This document shows, one piece after another, positions 58,401 through 64,000 of a DNA stretch of 64,000 bases. The first letter of the stretch is position 1, and every line of letters begins with the position of its first letter. Under the pieces are notes generated by a model. That model was not told where the DNA came from. It searched no databases and worked only from the letters and a program-made list of their open reading frames with translations. Origin of the DNA: Symsagittifera roscoffensis (lineage: Eukaryota > Xenacoelomorpha > Acoela > Convolutidae). Both the position numbers and the translations under genes were made by a program. Location of the stretch: the NCBI RefSeq assembly GCF_963678635.1, contig NC_087066.1, positions 20,369,996 through 20,433,995 on the forward strand, read 5' to 3'.

Positions 58401-61400
58401 CCAGGAAACCAAAAAGGCTGTGAATAAACATGCCGTCAAGGTCATCATGCCGCATTTAGTTAAAAATTTATCAAGAGAACAAAATAAGAAGAAAAAAATC
58501 AAAAGCTGTTTCGAAGGAACTTCAAAAAAATCGGCCTTTTTTGCATAAAATATCCGTTGTAACTAACTGGCTCTCTAGTTTTTATAGGCATCCGAATAAT
58601 TATTTCTATCACAACAGAAAAAATGGCCGACGAGTTGAGATTTTATACAGCAAGTTTATGTATCCGCCGATAGCTCAGTTGGTAGAGCGGAGGACTGTAG
58701 AAGTGCATGTAATCCTTAGGTCCCTGGTTCGAGTCCGGGGCGGCGTAGAACTTTTTGACATTTTATACACAAGCAACAATGAGATGAAGCTGTACTAATC
58801 AGATGATTTTGTACACTTCATATAAAAACAAACTTCTGATTTTTAACGTTGGTTTTACAGCGCCAGGAAACCAAAGAAGCTGTGAATAAACATGCCGTCA
58901 AGGTTATCATGCCGTATTCAGGTAAAAACTCATCAATAGAACAAATTAAGAAAAAAACCAAACGCTGTTTCGAAGGAACTTCAAAAAAATCGGCCTTTTT
59001 TGCATAATATATCCGTTATAACTAACTGGCTCTCTAGTTTTTATAGGCATCCGAATAATTATTTCTATCACAAGAGAAAAAATGGCCGACGAGTTGTGAT
59101 TTTATACAGCAAGTTTATGATTCCGCCGATAGCTCAGTTGGTAGAGCGGAGGACTAGAAGTAGTACATATAATCCTTAGGTCCCTGGTTCGAGTACGGTT
59201 CGGCGGAGAAATTTTTGAGATTTTATACTTCAGCAGCAATGAGATGAAGCTGTACAAATCAGACGATTTTGTAGACTTCATATAAAAACAAACTTCTGAT
59301 TTTTAACGTTGGTTTTACAGCGCCAGGAAACCAAAGAAGCTGTGAATAAACATGCCGTCAAGGTCATCATGCCGCATTTAGTTAAAAATTTATCAAGAGA
59401 ACAAAATAAGAAAAAAATCAAAAGCTGTTTCGAAGGAACTTCAAAAATTAATATCGGCCTTTTTTGTACAAAATATATGTTGTATACTAACTGGCTCTCT
59501 ATTTTTTATAGGCATCCGAATAATTATTTCTATTACAACAAACAAATTGGCCGACGAGTTGAGATTTTATACTGCAAGTTTATTCATTCGCCGATAGCTG
59601 ATTTGGTAGAGCGGAGGACTGTAGAAGTGCATGTAATCCTAAGGTCCCTGGTTCGAGTCCGGGTCCGCGGAGAACGTGTTGACATTTTATACATCAGCAA
59701 CAATGAGATGAAGCTGTACTAATCAGATGATTTTGTACACTTCATACAAAAAGAAATTTCTCATTTAAACGTTGATTTTACAGTGCCAGGAAACCAAATA
59801 AGCTGTGAATGAACATGCCGTCAAAGTTATCATGCCGTATTCAGTTAAAAACTCATCAATTGAACAAAATAGGAAAAAAATCAAAAGCTCTTCTGAAGGA
59901 ACTTCAAAAAAATCGGCCTTTTTTGCATAAAATATCCGTTGTAACTAACTGGCTCTCTAGTTTTTATAGGCATCCGCATAATTATTTCTATCACGACAAA
60001 AAAATTGGCCGACGAGGTGAGATTTTATACAGCAATTGTATTCTTCCGCCGATAGCTCAGTTGGTAGAGCGGAGGACTGTAGAAGAGCATGTAATCCTTA
60101 GGTCCCTGGTTCGAGTCCGCGGAGAACGTGTTGACATTTTATACATCAGCAACAATGAGATGAAGCTGTACTAATCAGATGATTTTGTACACTTCATATA
60201 AAAAGAAATTTCTCATTTAAACGTTGATTTTACAGTGCCAGGAAACCAAATAAGCTGTGAATGAACATGCCGTCAAGGTTATCATGCCGTATTCAGTTAA
60301 AAACTCATCAATTGAACAAAATAGGAAAAAATCAAAAGCTGTTTCGAAGGAACTTCAAAAAAATCGGCCTTTTTTGCATAAAATATCCGTTGTAACTAAC
60401 TGGCTCTCTAGTTTTTATAGGCATCCGCATAATTATTTCTATCACAACAAAAAAATTGGTCGACGAGTTGACATTTTATACAGCAAGTATATTCATCTGC
60501 CGATAGCTCAGTTGGTAGAGCGGAGGACTGTAGAAGTGCATGTGATCCTTAGGTCACTGGTTCGAGTCCGGGTCGGCGGAGAACTTTTTGATATTTTATA
60601 CATCAGCAACAATGAGATGAAGCTGTAATAATCAGATGATTTTGTACACTTCATATAAAAGTAAATTTCTGATTTAAACGTTGGTTTTACAGCGCCAGGA
60701 AACCAAATAAGCTGTGAATGAACATGCCGTCAAGGTTATCACGCCGTATTCAGTTAAAAAAACATATCAAGTGAACAAAATAAGAAAAAAATCAAAAGCT
60801 GTTTCAAAAGGACTTCAAAAAAAATCGGCCTTTTTTGCATAAAACATCCGTTGTAACTAACTGGCTCTCTAGTTTTTATAAGCATCCGAATAATTGTTTC
60901 TATCACAACAAAAAAATTGGCCGACGAGTTGAGATTTTATACAGCAATATGATGCATCCGCCGATAGCTCAATTGGTAGAGCGGAGGACTGTAGAAGTGC
61001 ATGAAATCCTTAGGTCCGTGGTTCGAGTCCGCGTCGGCTGAGAACTTGTTTTTACATTTCAAACTTCACTACAAAAAAACTCTGATTCGCGATTGAAGAC
61101 AAGCGGAATTAATCTGCATTTTACTGGCGAATGCCAAATTCATGGCAATACTTCTGACGTTTGAGCTCTTTATTGAATCAGAAAACAGTATGTATAGTTC
61201 AAATAGATTTTTTTCCTTGCAATCCATAAAAAAAATGATTTTTTTTTTTACCTCAAAGGTTTTTTGTTTCAATGAACTTCCAGATTCGCTGATCTTCAAT
61301 GATATTTACCAAGAACGCTAGTACATTATAAGTTTATCATCGTCCCTTCGTTTTTACGTATACACGTACCTTCTGCCACCGGGCCCTGTCCCTGTCCGAG

Positions 61401-63225
61401 GGAGATGGAGTTGAACTTCTTGGCCATCCTCATCTCCTCTGCGAACTTGTTCAGATCGGCCGCCGGGTCAGTGCCGGTGGACAGCACGAAGATCAGGGGC
61501 GTGGTTGGGGAGGAGTCCTTGTACACCAGACTCAGATCAGTCGTCTAATCAAACAAACAAACAAAAACAAAATGATACAGGGTGGTAAACAGGGTTTGAA
61601 CGATCCAAAAATATAGGGCGAGGAAGTATGTCCAGATATCATAATTATTATTTTTCACATTCAATCACGTTATTGGTCAAAATTGGATTCAAATGCAGAT
61701 CAAGATAACGCGTTTGTATATTGAATACTATTTTTGGAGTCCACACAATATGTACCTGTGGCTCTATGAACTTCTGTCCGAGATTGGCGGCCACGAAGTC
61801 CTGCATGGCGTTAGTGACCATGTCTGCCCGGAGACATTTGAGCACCACTAGCTTCTGGAACATGCTCAATTGGTCATTCCACTTGCCTGCAAACAAATAA
61901 AAAAATGATCAGTTGTAGCCAAAAACTGCGTCGGAAAGTAACAAGTTTTTTGTCTATTCGTGTTTTTTAACGTTTCTGGAATCTTGGGAAAAAATGATTT
62001 ACATTAAATTACTCATACACAATTGCTCCCACAAAAGAAAAAACATTACATGTCATTTTGCTTCGATTGGTAGCTTCTGGATTTCTAATTAGTCATTTTT
62101 GGGTTCATATCGAATGATAAGTTATTAATGAGCTCCTAGTTGTAAATAAAGAGCTTCACTTCAAAAATCAAATTGAAAAAGCAATTACCAAAAAAACAAA
62201 GCCCAAGTCCTCTTATAACTACACAAAAAAAATCTGAAAGAGAAAACTGCAAGAACTGGAACGTCGTGAAATGGGACGTGAAAACCTCGTGAAATGGGAC
62301 TCCAATTCAATTTTTTATAAATCATTACCTGGGAGTGGTTCCCTGTGGGGTTCGTTGCTGTCAAAAATAGCCTTGTATCCGTCCAGGTGGTCTTTGAAAT
62401 CAACAGTTATCTCCTGGAATGCGGGAAGTGCAGAGAGGGTGATGCAGTCTCCCCATCCTCTGTCTGAGAGCCAGTCGGGGGAGGGGTTGGGCAGTTCGGC
62501 CCCCCTCTTCGTACCTCCCGAGATGAAGAAGCGCCACTCCTCGGGGTCAATGAGTCCATCGTTCATCATGATTCTACGACATTCGACAGGTCATCAAATG
62601 ACTCTTGGGTTTGAAAAAAAAACGAAAAATTTGAAAAAAGATTCATCCACCACGAGGAAATTAACTGCCAGCAATTGAAAGTCACCAGGTGTTTCACGAG
62701 TCCACAAAAAGATTATCCTTACCATGGTGTGATTGATTAAACCGCGAAGGAGTAAGCAGGTTTGGCCAATCTTTAAAAGATGAAGATGTAGAAAGGTAAG
62801 GATTAACACTCGCAAAGGCTAAGGGTCAACTTCAAGTACAATCCTCATAAAGGCACTTTTAAAACATTTTCAAGATTGGCACAGCGAGTTAAAAATTTTC
62901 GGGCTAAATTTGATGGACGAGACAAACAACCTCTTCCGGTGGCAGACAATTTTAGCGGACATTTTTTTATGAGCGCTTAAAAACCCAAGCGTATCTTAAT
63001 GCTGACGAGTAAAATTAGTATGTAGTTGTTGTCGATTATTGACAAAGAAAGTTTGCTACTATAATTTGAGAGAGACTGACCTGATGGCGAGAAGGAAGGC
63101 GAACATGAGTTTGTGTTTCTCGAAGAGACTCCTGCACACATTGATGTAGAGGTTGTAGGTGAAGTAGTTGTTGATGTTCTCTATCCGCTGACTCACCGTC
63201 TCCGCCCTCTCCGCATTCGCAATGC
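43298..63225 (-). CDS. DNAH1: Axonemal dynein heavy chain, DNAH1-like, C-terminal part (14 exons)
   Basis: Motor subunit of inner-arm dynein: ATP hydrolysis drives sliding of axonemal doublets in cilia and flagella. Exons (minus): 63225-63081, 62573-62329, 61886-61756, 61544-61370, 53608-53461, 53173-53032, 52800-52621, 48825-48649, 47895-47725, 47043-46913, 46515-46371, 44717-44511, 43998-43764, 43419-43298. Phases join into one open frame of about 784 codons ending in CALDY-TAA. They cover the AAA5/AAA6 end of the ring and the C-terminal domain. Landmarks: [46 protein letters not shown] (AAA6), [65 protein letters not shown] and [20 protein letters not shown]. The match is closest to remembered DNAH1 sequences; the DNAH3/7/12 group is the alternative. 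Full-length proteins have over 4000 residues, so the rest lies past the right edge. All introns are GT-AG except one GC-AG. Confidence 0.95.
43764..43998 (-). CDS. DNAH1: DNAH1-like exon
   Basis: Encodes [32 protein letters not shown] and [11 protein letters not shown]. The KTLTRAG ending favours DNAH1 over DNAH3/7/12, which usually have KTSERRG. Confidence 0.96.
44511..44717 (-). CDS. DNAH1: DNAH1-like exon
   Basis: Encodes [40 protein letters not shown] and [11 protein letters not shown], the dynein C-terminal barrel signature. Confidence 0.97.
44856..45060 (-). repeat. tRNA-Leu-like SINE, copy 1
   Basis: On the minus strand 44978-45047 reads as a tRNA-like head: an A box in GTGGCTGAAAGGATAGTGCG, an anticodon-arm GAGA-CTCAAAA-TCTC (anticodon position CAA, Leu) and a B box in AGATTCGAATCC. 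The remainder (44856-44977) carries a GAAGCTGCGCTTC hairpin and AGCAGCTCTATCAAGTGAAA, shared with 63590-63830. It sits in a dynein intron. Confidence 0.65.
45470..45535. repeat. Dispersed repeat family B, short copy
   Basis: Contains GTAAACAGAAAAAAAAACAC, TGACTTG and TCTCAACTTTCTAAATTCAAAG, matching other family B copies. Confidence 0.45.
45536..46010. repeat. Dispersed repeat family D, copy 2
   Basis: Collinear partner of 33735-34240, here in a dynein intron between family B fragments. Confidence 0.7.
46030..46330. repeat. Dispersed repeat family B, copy in dynein intron
   Basis: ATGGCCTTGAAGCTCTTTGA, CAATCACGTTTTTCGTGACC and CATCGTGACCTACATAAGAG match 26440-26770 in order. Confidence 0.5.
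46371..46515 (-). CDS. DNAH1: DNAH1-like exon
   Basis: Encodes [37 protein letters not shown] and ends in VPEMWAAK. Helical segment of the C-terminal domain. Confidence 0.96.
46913..47043 (-). CDS. DNAH1: DNAH1-like exon
   Basis: Encodes [20 protein letters not shown] and [19 protein letters not shown], ending in phase 2. Confidence 0.95.
47725..47895 (-). CDS. DNAH1: DNAH1-like exon
   Basis: Encodes [40 protein letters not shown] and a variable SGGGQSPEE tail. Confidence 0.96.
48320..48420 (-). repeat. Dispersed repeat family C, inverted fragment
   Basis: TTCAGATCCTCTCATCACAC followed by CACGAA is the reverse complement of the GTGGTGTAATGAGAGGATCTGAA segment (split here) seen near 23870. 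Confidence 0.4.
48649..48825 (-). CDS. DNAH1: DNAH1-like exon
   Basis: Encodes [20 protein letters not shown] and [18 protein letters not shown], start of the dynein C-terminal region. Its 3' splice site is duplicated 86 bp upstream in the transcript. Confidence 0.96.
48812..48984. repeat. 86-bp tandem duplication spanning a 3' splice site
   Basis: GTGTAAGACAACACCTGCAA begins at both 48812 and 48898, and both copies run through TCTGAGATAATCTCGAGAT to CTTAGATAGTATTT. The unit contains the acceptor and first 14 exon bases of exon 48825-48649, so a second copy of the splice acceptor lies in the intron. Confidence 0.9.
48970..49085. repeat. Intron block repeated on the other side of the orphan tRNA unit
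   Basis: CTTAGATAGTATTTCATCAT, AAAACGACGTTAAAAAG, ACTCAAAAA and AGAGGTGAGCTCCA recur at 49698-49802 and, after the LINE insertion, at 52404-52430 (AGGAGGTGAGCTCCAC). The orphan tRNA unit is thus bracketed by a direct repeat. Confidence 0.7.
49110..49690 (+). repeat. Orphan unit of the tRNA-Tyr repeat with shared right flank
   Basis: A single diverged copy of the ~460-bp array unit: TTGGTTTTGCAGCGC, ACATGTGGTCAAGGTCA, TTCAAAGGAACTT and CTAACTGGCTCTC all occur in unit order before the tRNA at 49466. After it, 49580-49680 (GCGGAATTAATCTGCATTTT, ACTGGTAAATGC) matches 61090-61180, the right flank of the main array. Confidence 0.85.
49466..49549 (+). tRNA. tRNA-Tyr (GTA), intron-containing, orphan copy
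   Basis: 84 nt with an 11-nt intron at 49503-49513 (AGTAAACTGTA) directly after the base 3' of anticodon GTA, the canonical intron site of eukaryotic tRNA-Tyr. Box A TAGCTCAGTTGG and box B GGTTCGAGTCC are intact. Acceptor stem CCACCGA/TCGGCGG has one A-C mismatch. Downstream TTTT at 49554-49557 can terminate Pol III. Confidence 0.85.
49803..52403 (+). mobile_element. Non-LTR retrotransposon (LINE) insertion with 9-bp target duplication
   Basis: The insertion is bracketed by CTCAAAAGA at 49794-49802 and 52404-52412. Plus-strand RT motifs in order: SSGIDGI (50194-50214), [20 protein letters not shown] (~50320-50380), [20 protein letters not shown] (~50575-50640), [18 protein letters not shown] (~50750-50805) and the catalytic box as FAND at 50842-50853 instead of [YF]ADD. 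The C-terminal tail ends near 51660. The 3' end terminates in a TTCTTTCTTCTTCTTTC-like tail, not poly(A). Stops, frameshifts and the Asp-to-Asn change mean it is dead. It starts within the polyprotein, so it is 5'-truncated (endonuclease missing). It is antisense to the dynein gene. Confidence 0.85.
52621..52800 (-). CDS. DNAH1: DNAH1-like exon with GC donor
   Basis: Encodes [40 protein letters not shown] and ends in IPYK. The frame requires a splice after AAG, where the intron begins GCAAGT, a GC-AG type donor with otherwise consensus bases. The next exon resumes with VLSYTAG as expected. Confidence 0.95.
53032..53173 (-). CDS. DNAH1: DNAH1-like exon
   Basis: Encodes [20 protein letters not shown] and [18 protein letters not shown], the end of AAA6. 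Ends phase 0 at EEK. Confidence 0.96.
53461..53608 (-). CDS. DNAH1: DNAH1-like exon
   Basis: Encodes [20 protein letters not shown] and [13 protein letters not shown], among the most conserved AAA6 motifs. It lies on the far side of the 7.8-kb tRNA-array intron, and the split glycine codon joins correctly across it. Confidence 0.97.
54041..54124 (+). tRNA. tRNA-Tyr (GTA), array unit 1
   Basis: Anticodon arm GAGGA-CTGTAG-[AAGTGCAAGTA]-ATCCTT is intact, as are both promoter boxes. The acceptor stem CCGCCGA/TCGTCGG has a single C-T mismatch. Confidence 0.85.
54502..54585 (+). pseudogene. tRNA-Tyr-like, variant class B, array unit 2
   Basis: Anticodon GTA is kept, but the anticodon stem is TATGA against TCCTT (two mismatches), the T loop reads TTCGCGTCC, and the 3' acceptor strand is TCGGTTG. 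The same set of changes marks units at 55428 and 58203. Confidence 0.7.
54967..55050 (+). tRNA. tRNA-Tyr (GTA), array unit 3, fully paired
   Basis: All four stems pair: acceptor CCGCCGA/TCGGCGG, D stem GCTC/GAGC, anticodon GAGGA/TCCTT, T stem CCTGG/CCGGG. The 11-nt intron AAGTGCAAGTA follows CTGTAG. TTTTT lies about 5 nt downstream. This is the best candidate for a working gene in the array. Confidence 0.93.
55428..55511 (+). pseudogene. tRNA-Tyr-like, variant class B, array unit 4
   Basis: Nearly identical to the unit at 54502, with one further change in the anticodon loop (ATTGTAG for ACTGTAG). Stem defects are as in that unit. Confidence 0.7.
55893..55976 (+). pseudogene. tRNA-Tyr-like, variant class C, array unit 5
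   Basis: The D arm reads TAGCTGATTTGG in place of TAGCTCAGTTGG, and the 5' acceptor strand is TCGTCGA. Anticodon GTA and intron AAGTGCAAGTA are kept, but ATTGTAG and AACCCTTAG alter the anticodon arm. Class C also includes 56819, 57744 and 59588. Confidence 0.6.
56353..56436 (+). tRNA. tRNA-Tyr (GTA), array unit 6, D-arm and T-loop changes
   Basis: The acceptor and anticodon stems pair. The D arm has TAGCTAAGTTGGTGGAGC (13-22 pair lost) and box B reads GGTTCAAGTCC. It may be transcribed, but quality is lower. Confidence 0.6.
56819..56902 (+). pseudogene. tRNA-Tyr-like, variant class C, array unit 7
   Basis: The 5' strand is TCGCCGA, the D arm TAGCTGATTTGG and the anticodon arm ATTGTAG...AACCCTT. 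It lies 926 bp after the unit at 55893 and is nearly identical to it. Confidence 0.6.
57280..57363 (+). tRNA. tRNA-Tyr (GTA), array unit 8, D-arm change
   Basis: As unit 6 (TAGCTAAGTTGGTGGAGC), but with the normal box B GGTTCGAGTCC and a fully paired acceptor stem. The intron is AAGTGCATGTA. Confidence 0.7.
57744..57827 (+). pseudogene. tRNA-Tyr-like, variant class C, array unit 9
   Basis: 5' strand TCGCCGA and D arm TAGCTGATTTGG. The anticodon loop is normal (ACTGTAG) but the 3' anticodon strand follows AACCCTT, disturbing pairing. Confidence 0.6.
58203..58286 (+). pseudogene. tRNA-Tyr body with GTG (His) anticodon, class B, array unit 10
   Basis: The loop reads CTGTGG, so the anticodon is GTG instead of GTA. 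The anticodon stem AATGA has one mismatch, and T loop TTCGCGTCC and acceptor TCGGTTG are the class B variants. The base after the intron is T where others have A. Probably a dead copy, not a true tRNA-His. Confidence 0.7.
58664..58747 (+). tRNA. tRNA-Tyr (GTA), array unit 11, acceptor-end changes
   Basis: The D, anticodon and T arms are intact with intron AAGTGCATGTA. The 3' acceptor strand is GCGGCGT instead of TCGGCGG, giving mismatches at both ends of the stem. Confidence 0.6.
59123..59207 (+). pseudogene. tRNA-Tyr-like, anticodon arm destroyed, array unit 12
   Basis: The anticodon/intron region reads GGACTAGAAGTAGTACATAT, one base longer than the others and without CTGTAG. Box B is GGTTCGAGTAC. 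The acceptor stem remains good. Confidence 0.75.
59588..59671 (+). pseudogene. tRNA-Tyr-like, variant class C, array unit 13
   Basis: D arm TAGCTGATTTGG, and acceptor TCGCCGA against TCCGCGG with mispairs. The anticodon loop and intron AAGTGCATGTA are normal. Confidence 0.6.
60046..60123 (+). pseudogene. tRNA-Tyr-like, 3' truncated, array unit 14
   Basis: Six bases are deleted between the T loop and the acceptor 3' strand (TTCGAGTCCGCGGA), leaving 78 nt. The T stem and acceptor stem cannot both form. The intron is AAGAGCATGTA. Confidence 0.8.
60497..60580 (+). tRNA. tRNA-Tyr (GTA), array unit 15
   Basis: Acceptor CTGCCGA/TCGGCGG pairs with one T-G wobble, and the D arm is intact. The T stem ACTGG/CCGGG has one mismatch at its outer pair. 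The intron AAGTGCATGTG ends in G, unlike the others. Confidence 0.7.
60958..61041 (+). tRNA. tRNA-Tyr (GTA), array unit 16
   Basis: The T stem CGTGG/CCGCG is changed on both sides, so pairing is kept. Acceptor CCGCCGA/TCGGCTG has one C-T mismatch. The D loop has CAATTGG and the intron is AAGTGCATGAA. TTGTTTTT follows. Last unit before the array flank. Confidence 0.65.
61061..61185. repeat. Right flank of the array, also found beside the orphan unit
   Basis: GCGGAATTAATCTGCATTTT then ACTGGCGAATGCCAAATTC and GGCAATAC parallel 49617-49670. The homology shows that the orphan unit and the last array unit descend from one segment. Confidence 0.8.
61370..61544 (-). CDS. DNAH1: DNAH1-like exon (AAA6 P-loop region)
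   Basis: Encodes [20 protein letters not shown] and [16 protein letters not shown]6 of dynein has a degenerate, non-hydrolysing nucleotide site, consistent with the lack of a canonical GKT here. The tRNA array intron starts directly downstream of its GTACGT donor. Confidence 0.96.
61756..61886 (-). CDS. DNAH1: DNAH1-like exon
   Basis: Encodes [20 protein letters not shown] and [20 protein letters not shown], leading into AAA6. Confidence 0.95.
62329..62573 (-). CDS. DNAH1: DNAH1-like exon
   Basis: Encodes [40 protein letters not shown] and [13 protein letters not shown], a stretch strongly conserved among axonemal dyneins. Confidence 0.95.
63081..63225 (-). CDS. DNAH1: DNAH1-like exon (first in window)
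   Basis: Encodes [18 protein letters not shown] and [18 protein letters not shown], the conserved helical linker before AAA6. Begins with 2 nt completing a codon from an exon outside the window. Confidence 0.94.
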
Positions 63226-64000
63226 CTAACAAAACAAAACAGAATTTTTCAGTCAAAAACATCATTTGAGGGGGGTGGAGTCAACAGAAACACGGCAAGA
63301 AGACAAACGTTCCATAGTGGCAATTAGATGTATCTTGAAAACGTTACATTAACTTCATTTCGGAAAAAAAGGAACCGAGATTGTCAATGATTATAATTTG
63401 AAAATAGCAAAAACTGGTCGTAGTGCTACTTTTTGAGACACTGACAATTAACGTTAAACCGAAGCTGTTACAAAAATCACCCGAAAAGACGTTTATTAAT
63501 AGAAAGTTGGGTAAAATCAAAGCCCAAATAAGGTTTATCCTTAGTTTTTGGTGTTTTTCTGAACGATGTGATAGCAACCTCTTGACACAGAGGGCAAATT
63601 TCAAAACAAAGGCGAAGCTGCGCTTCGCAAAACTAGCGACAAAACGACAAAAAAAGCAGCTCTATAAACTGAAACAAGAAAAATTAGAAATAAGCCTTAA
63701 ATTACAAAAACTTTTGCTATGCGACAGATTCGAATCAGCGACCTCAAGACTAAGAGTCTCACGTCTTTCCAAATCGTCTACGTCCGGGTACATATTAACA
63801 ACACTAGCCAAAAATAAAGCAGAGAACAGACGGTATGAAATTTCCCATGCTAGAGATCATGATTATAGCAAAAGTGCCACCTAATTGAGCACTTTTGTTT
63901 GCAAGTTAGTTAGAAAAAAAGTATGTTCATACTAATACACTAAGCTCGCAATATTGCTAGTGTGAAAATGTGCTTCAATCAAGCAGTTACAGATGTGCTT
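63226..64000. other. Dynein intron running off the window, with SINE
   Basis: No further dynein exon is recognised before the right edge. The plus-strand open frame at 63423-63884 overlaps the SINE-like repeat and shows no domain. Confidence 0.5.
63590..63830 (-). repeat. tRNA-Leu-like SINE, copy 2
   Basis: Shares GGCGAAGCTGCGCTTCGCAA, AGCAGCTCTATAAACTGAAA and AGAAATAAGCCTTAAATTA with 44856-45060. The tRNA-like head at about 63721-63775 keeps the B box (AGATTCGAATC-like on the minus strand is CTGATTCGAATCTG), but its anticodon arm is degenerate. Confidence 0.6.

Larger units (their letters stand above)
53670..61060 (+). repeat. Tandem array of sixteen ~460-bp tRNA-Tyr repeat units in a dynein intron
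   Basis: tRNA starts are spaced 461, 465, 461, 465, 460, 466, 461, 464, 459, 461, 459, 465, 458, 451 and 461 bp apart from 54041 to 60958. Each unit comprises a tRNA-Tyr gene or relic with an 11-nt intron (the relic at 59123 has a disturbed anticodon/intron region), a near-immediate T-run, a conserved spacer including TTGGTTTTACAGCGCC, CATGCCGTCAAG, TTTCGAAGGAACTTC, CTAACTGGCTCTCTAG and ATTGGCCGACGAGTTGAGAT, and then the next tRNA. The whole array lies in the intron 53609-61369 of the DNAH1-like gene, on the opposite strand. Spacers contain no recognised second RNA gene. Open frames within them recur only because the DNA recurs. Confidence 0.97.

Noticed and set aside
53700-61000. Many overlapping open frames of 60-140 codons recurring in the tRNA array, on both strands
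   Set aside because: They recur because the DNA unit recurs, run through the tRNA genes, end at different points in each copy and show no protein family features.
53670-61060. CRISPR-like array or rDNA/5S/spliced-leader cluster
   Set aside because: Units are ~460 bp with tRNA genes and no short repeat-spacer pattern; no 5S, rRNA or leader exon with donor and Sm site was recognised in the spacer.
63423-63884. 153-codon plus-strand open frame at the right edge
   Set aside because: It overlaps a SINE-like repeat and an intron of the dynein gene and carries no recognisable motif.

Overview
This window is nuclear DNA from an AT-rich animal genome, probably a marine-type invertebrate; the phylum cannot be fixed from the sequence. 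Two conserved eukaryotic genes with spliceosomal introns are present, both on the minus strand. One is a complete importin subunit beta-1 gene (KPNB1-like, nine coding exons, 18802-28256). Its splice phases join without conflict into an open frame of 899 codons plus stop. The other is the 3' end of an axonemal dynein heavy chain gene, best match DNAH1 (14 exons, 43298-63225, about 784 C-terminal codons). The rest of that gene lies beyond the right edge. Cilia or flagella genes, introns, tRNA-Tyr genes with introns, LINEs, a Penelope-like element and tRNA-derived SINEs together rule out a prokaryote.

Layout. 1-7240: decayed repetitive DNA. It holds a diverged direct-repeat pair at both ends (LTR-like), an internal duplication with a zinc-finger-like remnant, and a broken coding-like stretch at 4900-6690. 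7240-18800: gene-free and rich in non-autonomous elements. These include an element with perfect 20-bp terminal inverted repeats (10017-10598), a 1.5-kb relative (13774-15291), and a 355-bp hAT-type MITE with an exact 8-bp target duplication (16505-16859). 18802-28256: importin beta-1, with a 5.3-kb intron full of SINE-like repeats. 28257-31890: its 5' flank, a Penelope-like retroelement relic, and a decayed duplicate of the importin 5' region. 33470-41730: remnants of several LINEs (including one with a broken 2A-like motif) and a tandem duplication. 43298-63225: the dynein gene.

The most striking feature is inside the dynein gene. The intron between 53609 and 61369 is filled by a tandem array of sixteen ~460-bp units on the plus strand, antisense to dynein. 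Each unit carries a tRNA-Tyr gene or relic with an 11-nt intron (one relic has a disturbed anticodon/intron region) and is followed by a T-rich Pol III terminator. Neighbouring units form ~926-bp higher-order repeats. Several copies are damaged and one carries a GTG anticodon. A seventeenth, orphan unit sits in another dynein intron (tRNA at 49466-49549). It is followed by the same unique flank that ends the array. That second intron also has a GC-AG donor, a duplicated 3' splice site and a LINE insertion bounded by a 9-bp target duplication.

The two protein genes are not functionally linked: one is nuclear import, the other ciliary motility. All assignments come from reading the sequence and from remembered family features; no database search was made.
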